This document shows, piece after piece, positions 1-5,008 of a stretch of 6,398 nt of DNA. This stretch comes from CAVSWN01 sp046728115 (GTDB taxonomy: Bacteria; Acidobacteriota; Vicinamibacteria; Vicinamibacterales; CAVVIG01), in NCBI GenBank assembly GCA_046728115.1, contig JBKPDW010000229.1, positions 1 through 6,398 on the forward strand, in the 5' to 3' direction. The position numbers were made by a program, and so were the translations under genes. The notes under the pieces are model-generated. The model was not told the origin of the DNA and searched no databases. It saw only the letters and a program-made list of their open reading frames with translations. Numbering within the stretch: the stretch's first letter is position 1; every line of letters begins with the position of its first letter.

Positions 1-62
1 GCCCCCCCCCCGGGGGCCCCCCCGGGGGGTGCGGGCCCGTGGGGGGGGGGGGGCCCCCCCCC
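1..62. other. Low-complexity G/C homopolymer tract at contig edge
   Basis: Sixty-one of these 62 bases would be unusual in any gene: they are alternating runs of C and G (up to 12 G in a row) with only two T residues and no A. The tract resembles a contig-end sequencing or assembly artefact rather than biology, and its translations are poly-Gly/Pro in every frame. Any protein call that extends into it should not be trusted. Confidence 0.7.
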
Positions 63-286
63 GCCCCGACTGCCTCCCCGTCTGGGGTTCCGGCCGGCAG
101 AGAACGCCGGCCGGACCCTGCGCGCGTCGACCGCGTCCGACGGCGTAACCGCCCGCGCGCGTGTCGCTTGGCGACTGACGACCTTCGCGCGTGTTGCCGA
201 TCGACCTCTCGATCGCCGGCGGCACGCGGAGGGACGAACCGCCCCTGGACCATCGTCCCCCCCTTCGTCCCCTCCAGGGCGCTCAT
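1..286 (-). CDS. Possible start of a further operon gene, partial at left edge and of doubtful sequence quality
   Basis: An ATG at 286 overlaps the preceding TGA as ATGA, has GGGGA at 291-295 four bases upstream, and opens a frame with no stop to position 1 (95 codons). It begins MSALEGTKGGTMVQGRFVPPRAAG, which looks protein-like, and then becomes very Arg-rich (ARRSSVAKRHARGRLRRRTRS) and finally Gly/Pro-rich where the DNA is pure G and C. The change of character near residue 30 could reflect a frameshift error; a neighbouring frame reads more evenly there (VPPAIERSIGNTREGRQ). Stops are rare by chance at this GC, so openness alone is weak evidence. No family is recognisable. The start overlap repeats the pattern of the two previous genes, which is the main support. 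Confidence 0.35.
   Translation of the reverse strand, partial: MSALEGTKGGTMVQGRFVPPRAAGDREVDRQHARRSSVAKRHARGRLRRRTRSTRAGSGRRSLPAGTPDGEAVGAGGGPPPPTGPHPPGGPPGGG
89..115. repeat. Perfect 10-bp inverted repeat with 7-base loop
   Basis: TCCGGCCGGC (89-98) and GCCGGCCGGA (106-115) are exact reverse complements separated by AGAGAAC. Beyond one mismatch, GG/CC pairs extend the stem. There is no T-run on either side, so it is not a canonical intrinsic terminator. It lies inside the doubtful partial ORF close to the low-complexity edge. It could be a 3'-end RNA hairpin of the operon, a protein site, or an edge artefact. Confidence 0.5.
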
Positions 287-1260
287 GCGGTCCCCACGAG
301 CGGGAGGAGGTGCAGATAGCCGCGGGTCAAGATCTGCGTCTCGAGCCGCGCGCGGCCACTCGCGATCGCATCCGCTAGGACAGGCGAGATCAACGCCTCG
401 AGCACCCGGTCTCCGCGTTGCTGCCAGGCGCGATAGACCGCCTGAAACCGTGGCGCGCGAAACCCGCGCGACGCCAGGTCGAATCGCTCGGTCGCGTCCG
501 GATGCGCGTCCGCGCGCTGGTGGCACCACCAGCGCAATTCGTCGACGACCGCGGGCCGTAGCGGCGTGGCAATCTGCTCCCGAAACGCAGCCGCGTAGGC
601 GCTGGCGCGCGCGCTGAAATGCTGCGGCACTAGCAGTCGCACGATCCACCGCGGCAGCGCGCGCCACAGCTCGGCGTGGCGTTCCAGAAACGCCCGAAAG
701 TCGATCGGGATCGGACGCGTGACGAGATACAGGAAGACCGTGTCCCACCCGTCGGGGGTGATGCCAATTGGCAGCTTGTCCGGGAAGTACCGCACGGTCT
801 CGACCTCCCCGGCGTGAAAGGTCAGTGCCGGCAGGTCCGCGCGGGGGATCTGGTGCGTCAATGTGAAGTGCGTCACCTTGTCCCACTCGGCTGCGAGCCA
901 GCGGCGATCCCGATCAGCTAGGACCGCGTCGAGCAGCATCAGCCGTTCCACCGCCCGCGGCAGCGCGACGGGACGGCGATGTCGGTTGTCGGGCTCCCCA
1001 ATCGCACGGTAGAGCCCCTTGTGATGCACATGGAACAGCCGATTGGGTCGTGCCCCCGTGATATGCGCAGTGGCGAGGCGACGCTGGACCAGGGTGGCGA
1101 AAAAGTCGCGCACGTTGTGGCCATGCTGAATACCGGCGTACGTCTCGTAATTGCGTTCCATGCAGACCCCGGCATGCAGCATCACCGTCACCAGGAACCC
1201 GGCCTGGCGCTCGGTGAACCGGTGGCCTTGCACGGCCTTCACGCGCTCGTCCCAGGTCAC
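283..1260 (-). CDS. Second winged-helix-type protein of the conjugation cluster, function unknown
   Basis: A 325-residue soluble protein starting at GTG (1260), overlapping the preceding TGA as GTGA, with GGAGGAG (1269-1275) and an 8-base spacer. Residues ~13-95 look like an N-terminal DNA-binding winged helix: RFTERQAGFLVTVMLHAG, a central helix with GHNVRDFFATLVQRRLAT, and a wing-like strand pair RLFHVHHKGLYRAIG followed by a basic stretch NRHRRP. Residues 105-132 form a helical linker (ERLMLLDAVLADRDRRWLAAEWDKVTHF). Residues ~144-205 contain VRYFPDKLPIGI, DTVFLYLVTRPIPIDFRAF and LERHAELWRALPRW, which parallels the PD-strand-strand order of the preceding protein's C-terminal domain but lacks an obvious acidic second motif. 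The rest is helical, with RPAVVDELRWWCHQRAD near 230-255. There is no signal peptide or membrane helix. It is possibly a degenerate paralog or heteromeric partner of the preceding protein. I do not assign a named family. The coding call is firm from length, overlap and ribosome site. Confidence 0.75.
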   Translation of the reverse strand: MTWDERVKAVQGHRFTERQAGFLVTVMLHAGVCMERNYETYAGIQHGHNVRDFFATLVQRRLATAHITGARPNRLFHVHHKGLYRAIGEPDNRHRRPVALPRAVERLMLLDAVLADRDRRWLAAEWDKVTHFTLTHQIPRADLPALTFHAGEVETVRYFPDKLPIGITPDGWDTVFLYLVTRPIPIDFRAFLERHAELWRALPRWIVRLLVPQHFSARASAYAAAFREQIATPLRPAVVDELRWWCHQRADAHPDATERFDLASRGFRAPRFQAVYRAWQQRGDRVLEALISPVLADAIASGRARLETQILTRGYLHLLPLVGTA

Positions 1261-2168
1261 TCCAAGATCTCCTCCGCGAGTCGGGGATCCAGCGACGACC
1301 CGCGTCCACCGCCACCCGATCGACCACCGACACGGCTGGTAGAGCCGCGGAACCGCGTGAACCCGGCGGCGGCTTTGCCCGCCGCGTGTGCACCTCGGTA
1401 ATGCAATGTGGTGACTTCGACATCCTCGAGATCGCGGCGGCCGTCCGCCCGCTCGTACTCGATCCGCACGTCGGGGAATTGCACCCGGTTATTGATGACG
1501 GGGAGCTCGTGTGCCTCCGCCCATTCCCGAATTTCGGCGCGGCTCCGCCCGGGCCGGCCATCACTGTCCGACCGGCCCCGATTCGGTGCCTGCAGAAACC
1601 GCTGGTACTCCCGTTTGAGTTCGCTGTCGAGCACGACGCGATCGATCCGGGCGCCGTCGCCGCGCAGGCGTTCGGCCGCCCGCAGGTACGCGCGAAAGAG
1701 CTGCGCATCGTGCGATAGTTCGCGAGCCTTGGCGACGCCGGCATAGAAGGACTGCGGCCGATCGCGATCCGATCGTCGATGGCGCTCAAGCAGGCCGCGG
1801 CCGCGCTCGGTCAGGGTCACGAGCGTCGTGCGATCGCCCTGTCGCTCCTGTGGCGCGACGGTCTGTATCAGCCCCGCGCTGCGTAGCCGCTCCAGATCGC
1901 CGTGCCAGATATCGGCCGGCTCATGGCGGTGGTCACGTAGGTCATCGGCAGGCACCGCGCGAAACGCGCCCACCGTGGCCAGCGTCCGTACTTCGGATCC
2001 ACGGAGGTCGTATGCGTCGCCACCATCCGTGACGCGTTCCCGGTCCATGCCATGCGGGAGATCGAGATCTTGTGCGAACACGTCGCGCGGGTCGACGGGG
2101 TCGCGGTCGCGCGCGTCGCGATCCAGGTCGCGTGGATCGTTGTCGCGGGGATCGAGGGCGTCGAACAT
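1257..2168 (-). CDS. Winged-helix protein with putative PD-(D/E)XK-like C-terminal domain (replication-relaxation-like)
   Basis: A 303-residue soluble protein. Residues 3-29 are a low-complexity Asp/Arg/Pro repeat (DPRD units). Residues ~53-130 look like a winged helix: YDLRGSEVRTLATVGAFRAVPADDL, then DLERLRSAGLIQTV and the wing-like TLVTLTERGRGLLERH. The C-terminal region has LSHDAQLFRAYL (151-162), VVLDSELKREYQRFL (178-192), and then FPDVRIEYE (231-239) and DLEDVEVTTLHYRGAHAAGK (246-265). This helical stretch, PD, and E-x-E/K-like order resembles the nuclease-fold part of replication-relaxation (Replic_Relax) proteins found on conjugative elements. I see the pattern only; catalytic activity is not shown. 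The tail is Gly/Ser/Arg-rich (FRGSTSRVGGRSGGGGRGSS). ATG at 2168 lies six bases after the previous gene's stop. GGAGGAGG (2180-2187) is strong but has an 11-base spacer. The stop overlaps the next start as GTGA. A role in DNA processing or regulation for transfer is inferred. Confidence 0.78.
   Translation of the reverse strand: MFDALDPRDNDPRDLDRDARDRDPVDPRDVFAQDLDLPHGMDRERVTDGGDAYDLRGSEVRTLATVGAFRAVPADDLRDHRHEPADIWHGDLERLRSAGLIQTVAPQERQGDRTTLVTLTERGRGLLERHRRSDRDRPQSFYAGVAKARELSHDAQLFRAYLRAAERLRGDGARIDRVVLDSELKREYQRFLQAPNRGRSDSDGRPGRSRAEIREWAEAHELPVINNRVQFPDVRIEYERADGRRDLEDVEVTTLHYRGAHAAGKAAAGFTRFRGSTSRVGGRSGGGGRGSSLDPRLAEEILE
1269..1275 (-). promoter_or_regulatory. Shine-Dalgarno GGAGGAG fixing the GTG start at 1260
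   Basis: GGAGGAG lies eight bases upstream of the GTG that overlaps the previous TGA. It is the reason for choosing this non-ATG start, and it sits inside the 3' end of the upstream coding region (codons for AEEILE). Confidence 0.75.
2082..2162 (-). repeat. Degenerate GTCGCG-rich repeat encoding an Asp/Arg/Pro tract
   Basis: On the plus strand the hexamer GTCGCG recurs several times through this stretch, with interspersed GATC-type steps. Read on the minus strand it encodes DPRDNDPRDLDRDARDRDPV and DPRD (residues 3-29 of the 303-residue protein). The tract precedes the folded winged-helix region and is probably a disordered, charge-alternating N-terminal extension prone to length change by slippage. 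Confidence 0.6.
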
Positions 2169-2174
2169 GGCCGA

Positions 2175-2471
2175 TCAGTCCTCCTCCAGGTGCGTACCGC
2201 GAAGGTCGTAGTCGAGCGAGTCCGCGGTGATCAGCTGCCCGTCGAGATGGGTCAGTTTCCGACCGGTGTCGCGGAGGAACAGCCACCGCGCGACGACGTA
2301 GAACGCGGCATGCAGATTGACAAAGACCACCAGCGCGCTGGCGACGATCACAGTGCCGTGGAATTGAAACAGGCTCCGCTTGTACGGGGCGAGAAACGTC
2401 AGTTCCCCCGCCAGCCATGAGACCACGAGAAACAGCACGAGCACGGCAAGAAAGGCGGTGTTGGCAATCAC
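2175..2471 (-). CDS. Small two-span membrane protein, unassigned
   Basis: A 98-residue protein beginning at GTG (2471), which overlaps the trbF TGA as GTGA. A strong GAGGAG (2480-2485) with an 8-base spacer supports this start. There are two hydrophobic helices (about 5-22, AFLAVLVLFLVVSWLAG, and 41-62, VIVASALVVFVNLHAAFYVVAR) with a short loop containing YKRSLFQFH. A polar, acidic C-terminal tail of about 35 residues follows (LRDTGRKLTHLDGQLITADS...) and ends YDLRGTHLEED. Size and topology recall VirB3/TrbD, but the sequence does not show the usual TrbD features, so I do not call it that. By positive-inside reasoning both ends may be cytoplasmic; this is uncertain. The tail motif YDLRG(T) recurs as YDLRG(S) in the next protein. 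It lies where trbG (VirB9) follows trbF in Ti/Tn4371-type clusters, yet it is not VirB9. It is likely an accessory membrane factor linking the T4SS platform to the downstream soluble proteins (inference). Confidence 0.8.
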   Translation of the reverse strand: MIANTAFLAVLVLFLVVSWLAGELTFLAPYKRSLFQFHGTVIVASALVVFVNLHAAFYVVARWLFLRDTGRKLTHLDGQLITADSLDYDLRGTHLEED

Positions 2472-3166
2472 GGACGCGTCTCCTCGAACGCCTGGTCGAC
2501 GCGGAAGTAGGTGACCTGGATGCCCAGCGGGTTGATGCGAATGAAGGCGTTCGGCACGCCGTCGCGCACGAGGAAATCGAGGTGGGCGACGTAGCGCTCG
2601 CGCTTGCGCTCCTGGCGGGTGCCGACGGCGTAGTACTTCTTCTCGAAATCTACTGACGCTTTGTACGGCGGCGCGGTCAGTTCGGCGAGCGCCACGTTCT
2701 TGACGTCGACATCGATCTCGTCGTCGGCGTTCGTCAGGAAGGTCTGAATCATCCGCGTCTCGTCGTTATGCGCAATGGTCGCGTCGGCGAGGCCTGGCGT
2801 CAGGAAGAAGAGCGAATCAGGGTACTCACGCTGAATCGTGGCGCGCAGCCGACTGAAGTGCGTGACGATGAAACGGGTCAGGAAGTACCGCAGCTCAGGC
2901 GCCTGCGGCCGATACGTCGACGCGTCATAGGCGACGGCTTCGGCCCGGCCGACGTCGTCAATCCGGATGACGAGCGGCTTCACATTGGCGTAGCGGACCT
3001 GGGTGCGGACATTCAAGACCAACAGACCGACCGCGAGCGCGGCGACGAGCACGACGGCCACCCGCAAGTACGTGTTCGTGACCACGGCGGACCCGTACAC
3101 TTCGACGAACTGCCGCTTGGCATTCTCGAGGGTCTTGGGGTTCAGATCGGCGACGACAGGTTCCAT
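2468..3166 (-). CDS. trbF: TrbF/VirB8 family T4SS inner-membrane assembly protein
   Basis: A 232-residue bitopic protein: a short cytoplasmic N-terminus (1-31), one transmembrane helix (about 33-52, YLRVAVVLVAALAVGLLVLN) and a periplasmic NTF2-like domain to the end. VirB8/TrbF proteins form the inner-membrane arches and nucleate T4SS assembly with VirB10. The motifs seen are VRYANVKPLVIRIDDVGRAE just after the membrane helix, RYFLTRFIVTHFSRL, and near the C-terminus INPLGIQVTYFRVDQAFEE, which matches the conserved NPLGxxV strand of VirB8 domains. ATG at 3166 is preferred to the upstream in-frame start at 3274 because the first 36 residues of the longer form are a shadow of the preceding small gene. 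AGGG at 3173-3176, six bases upstream, overlaps that gene's TAG. The stop TGA overlaps the next GTG start. TrbF is named for the P-type neighbours; VirB8 is the same fold and role. Confidence 0.9.
   Translation of the reverse strand: MEPVVADLNPKTLENAKRQFVEVYGSAVVTNTYLRVAVVLVAALAVGLLVLNVRTQVRYANVKPLVIRIDDVGRAEAVAYDASTYRPQAPELRYFLTRFIVTHFSRLRATIQREYPDSLFFLTPGLADATIAHNDETRMIQTFLTNADDEIDVDVKNVALAELTAPPYKASVDFEKKYYAVGTRQERKRERYVAHLDFLVRDGVPNAFIRINPLGIQVTYFRVDQAFEETRP
2480..2485 (-). promoter_or_regulatory. Shine-Dalgarno GAGGAG fixing the GTG start at 2471
   Basis: GAGGAG lies eight bases upstream of the GTG start of the 98-residue protein, inside the trbF 3' end. Its motif and spacing match the site in front of the GTG start at 1260, so the two GTGA junctions are built alike. 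Confidence 0.75.
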
Positions 3167-3174
3167 GATCAGCC

Positions 3175-3333
3175 CTACCAGAGCGGGTGAAAGTGCAGCA
3201 CGCCGGCGATGGTCCAGACCACGCCAATCGCGAGACCGATCAACGCGGCAACGCCAAACGCGGTGAAATACCACCGCGCAAACACAGGTCCAGCGGTACG
3301 GTCCCTTTCCCGTTCGTCACTTGACATCCACAT
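3175..3333 (-). CDS. Small single-span membrane protein between trbL and trbF
   Basis: A 52-residue protein starting MWMSSDERERDRTAGPVFAR. A charged N-terminus (about 20 residues) is followed by one long hydrophobic helix (about residues 21-47, WYFTAFGVAALIGLAIGVVWTIAG) and the short tail VLHFHPLW. The start ATG at 3333 shares its A with the trbL stop (TGATG) and has GAGG at 3339-3342 with a 5-base spacer. A second ATG at 3327 would give 50 residues but a poorer spacing of 11. An N-terminally longer reading of this frame, from 3597, would overlap trbL extensively and is not credible. The TAG stop lies 8 bp before trbF, and the trbF ribosome site overlaps it. I do not recognise the family. Its place between the platform genes trbL and trbF suggests an accessory inner-membrane subunit or a stabiliser of TrbL/TrbF. 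The coding call rests on the overlap, ribosome site and clean topology. Confidence 0.72.
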   Translation of the reverse strand: MWMSSDERERDRTAGPVFARWYFTAFGVAALIGLAIGVVWTIAGVLHFHPLW

Positions 3334-4172
3334 CAGAACCTCACTGCGTGATTCGGCAACACGCTTTCCCCACTGCGCCCTGAGAAGATTGAACTGGTCA
3401 ACGACGGGACCAACAGGATGCCGACAGTAAAGACACCGATAATCACGAACGCCTCGACGCCGTAAATCATGTACAGGTCTTCGGTAATCCCCGGCGGTAT
3501 GGTCGTCAAGAACTGAAAGATGAAGCGCTCGAAAATCATCAGGAAGGCGAGCGCCACGACGGGGATGAACGAGTACTGTAAGAACGCCTTGAACCATGAC
3601 CAGAACAGAAAGTCAAGCTTCGGCACAATGAAGAACGGCACGAAGATCGGCCCGAGGAGCGCACAGACCGCGCTGGCGATCAACCCGAACGCGACGATGG
3701 CCAGCGAGACCACCTTCGCCAGCGTGACCACAATCAGCAGCAGCCAGTACATGAGATTCGCCAGGATGGACCAGGCATCGGGCTGCATGAACTGCTGCCA
3801 CAGGTAATCGAGGTGATCGAAGGTCAGTTCCAACGACCGCGCGTCGAGGATGTTCGCGAACTCGTGCGTCTGATCCGTGATCAGGTTGCTGAACGAAATG
3901 CCGATGCCCGGAATCGGCGCCTCGTAGAAGGCAATGAGGCTGTAGCCGAAGGAGAGGAACAGGAGCATCCGGGCGATCTCGAAGAGATGCTCGCCCAGGC
4001 CGCGCCCACTGAACATGATCCGCACGCCCTGCCAGACAATCAGGATCAGCGCGAACGCCACAAAGAGCCGATACCCGAGCTGGAGGAACTCCGGTTCGTA
4101 GGTCGTCAGCAAGGTGGAAATGGCCTGCTGAATCGTCGCGATGATGCCGAGTCGCGCGTCAATGGGCGGCAT
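3333..4172 (-). CDS. trbL: TrbL/VirB6-like polytopic inner-membrane T4SS protein
   Basis: A 279-residue very hydrophobic protein. Likely membrane segments lie near residues 35-54, 66-83, 137-160, 161-183, 197-214 and 236-256. A large polar loop (about 84-133) between segments two and three is probably periplasmic. The stretch LLGPIFVPFFIVPKLDFLFWSWFKAFLQY (172-200) fits the conserved VirB6/TrbL core, where a GPxF motif and an aromatic-rich W..W..ll.Y segment are typical. VirB6/TrbL proteins form part of the inner-membrane passage for DNA and protein substrate. At 279 residues it is shorter than RP4 TrbL, which has an extended C-terminus, and closer to VirB6 length. The start is ATG at 4172, nine bases after the preceding TGA. 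The only purine-rich site (AAGGGA, 4176-4181) is unusually close, which suggests coupling to upstream translation. The stop TGA overlaps the next start as TGATG. The class is well supported from topology, motif and context; the choice between the names TrbL and VirB6 is not decisive. Confidence 0.83.
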   Translation of the reverse strand: MPPIDARLGIIATIQQAISTLLTTYEPEFLQLGYRLFVAFALILIVWQGVRIMFSGRGLGEHLFEIARMLLFLSFGYSLIAFYEAPIPGIGISFSNLITDQTHEFANILDARSLELTFDHLDYLWQQFMQPDAWSILANLMYWLLLIVVTLAKVVSLAIVAFGLIASAVCALLGPIFVPFFIVPKLDFLFWSWFKAFLQYSFIPVVALAFLMIFERFIFQFLTTIPPGITEDLYMIYGVEAFVIIGVFTVGILLVPSLTSSIFSGRSGESVLPNHAVRF

Positions 4173-4181
4173 GGGTCCCTT

Positions 4182-4991
4182 TCAGGGCTGGCGCCAGCTG
4201 CGCAGATCGGACGCGGCGCCGGCGATGAACGCGGTATTGGCGTCGGTCCCGTTGCGCAAGCGTCCCAGCTGCATGTTCATCACGGCCGCTTCCGTGTCAC
4301 GCGCGCGCTTGTTGTCGATCAGGAGCTGCTCGGTGATCGCCGTCAAGAACTCCGCGCGGGTCTGTTGTTGGCGACTCTCAATCAGGGCGGAACCACTGAT
4401 CTTGTCGAGCACCGCGGTCGCGCTCTGCTCGCTGGACGGATCGATCGCGTCCGCCATGAAGGTGTCAATGGCCTCGAGCTCGCGGCGGCCGTTGAACCGG
4501 AGCTCGCCGGCTTGGTCGGTGCCCACAATCAAGCTGGAGTCCGCGAGATCGAGCGTAGCAAGCGCGGCGAGGATGGCCTTGTACGCGTCAGGCGCGGACG
4601 CCTGCAGCGCGGCGAGTTCGGCGCCTGGCGGTTCGCGGTCACGACTCACGCGCGCATATCCGGTCCCGCCGGTATCCCCGGTGTTCAACGCGGCCATGAA
4701 GGGGTAGGCATAAAGAAACTGGTCGCCGTCGATCGGATGCGTCCGCCAACGCGGCGGGTCCGGCAGCGCGTACTTCGTCAGATCCGTGAGGGCGCTCAGG
4801 CGCTTCGCCATCCGCTTCACGACATCCCGCTCATGACTCAGCGTCTCGATCAGCAGCTCCTTGAGCCCCGCCGTCACAGAGTTCTTCCAGGTCGTGAGGG
4901 CATCGAAAACGATGAGTTGCGCCGTGGCGTACCCGGCACTGACCGCGAGGAGTGCGATGACGATCGCGACGGTTCGTAGACGATGGGTCAT
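4182..4991 (-). CDS. TrbJ/VirB5-like protein, divergent tandem copy 2
   Basis: A 269-residue secreted paralog of the preceding gene. ATG at 4991 is chosen over the upstream in-frame ATG at 5024. It gives a proper signal peptide (MTHRLRTVAIVIALLAVSAG..ATA, cleavage before QLIVFD), has GGAG at 4999-5002 with a 7-base spacer, and avoids overlapping the previous stop. The mature start QLIVFDALTTW is reminiscent of TrbJ but lacks the DPxNF motif of copy 1. Shared landmarks are DPPRW, ALNTGDTGGTGY, AVLDKIS, RDTEAAVMNM and the same ending DLRSWRQP. The N-terminal half has diverged more than the C-terminal third. It sits where IncP trb clusters carry the small lipoprotein gene trbK between trbJ and trbL. 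It probably encodes a second periplasmic or pilus-associated subunit, possibly a partner of copy 1. An entry-exclusion role cannot be excluded, but no lipobox cysteine is present. The stop is TGA, 9 bp before the TrbL start. Confidence 0.8.
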   Translation of the reverse strand: MTHRLRTVAIVIALLAVSAGYATAQLIVFDALTTWKNSVTAGLKELLIETLSHERDVVKRMAKRLSALTDLTKYALPDPPRWRTHPIDGDQFLYAYPFMAALNTGDTGGTGYARVSRDREPPGAELAALQASAPDAYKAILAALATLDLADSSLIVGTDQAGELRFNGRRELEAIDTFMADAIDPSSEQSATAVLDKISGSALIESRQQQTRAEFLTAITEQLLIDNKRARDTEAAVMNMQLGRLRNGTDANTAFIAGAASDLRSWRQP

Positions 4992-4998
4992 GATGTGG

Positions 4999-5002
4999 CT
5001 CC
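4999..5002 (-). promoter_or_regulatory. Shine-Dalgarno GGAG selecting the ATG at 4991
   Basis: GGAG with a 7-base spacer precedes ATG 4991. Together with the signal peptide beginning there, it argues against the longer reading from 5024, which would overlap the first TrbJ copy and hide the signal peptide behind eleven extra residues. Confidence 0.7.
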
Positions 5003-5008
5003 GTCTCG

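Noticed and set aside
39..617. A 192-codon plus-strand frame at the left edge
   Set aside because: It starts in the G/C homopolymer tract, is almost entirely Arg/Ala/Pro/Ser, and is antisense to the 325-residue gene.
914..1789. A 291-codon minus-strand open frame overlapping both winged-helix genes in another frame
   Set aside because: Its composition is Arg/Ser/Pro/Ala-rich and patternless, and it straddles the boundary of two better supported genes that are joined by a start/stop overlap.
1942..2418. A 158-codon minus-strand frame across the 98- and 303-residue genes
   Set aside because: It spans two supported genes in a different frame and has shadow-like composition.
2175..2471. Calling the 98-residue protein TrbD/VirB3
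   Set aside because: Size and two spans fit, but no VirB3-type sequence motif is visible and its position after trbF is not where trbD normally lies.
2468..3274. A 268-residue version of TrbF
   Set aside because: The extra 36 residues overlap the small gene and are Arg-rich. ATG 3166 has a ribosome site and gives normal VirB8/TrbF topology.
3175..3597. A 140-residue version of the small membrane protein starting inside trbL
   Set aside because: The first 88 residues are an Arg/Asp-rich shadow of trbL. The overlap start at 3333 with GAGG explains the real gene.
3813..4979. A 388-codon open frame on the plus strand, the longest open frame in the window
   Set aside because: It lies wholly antisense to trbL and the second TrbJ copy, both of which have signal peptide or membrane topology and ribosome sites. 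Its product is rich in Arg, Glu, Gly and Gln with no domain pattern, as expected for a shadow in GC-rich DNA.
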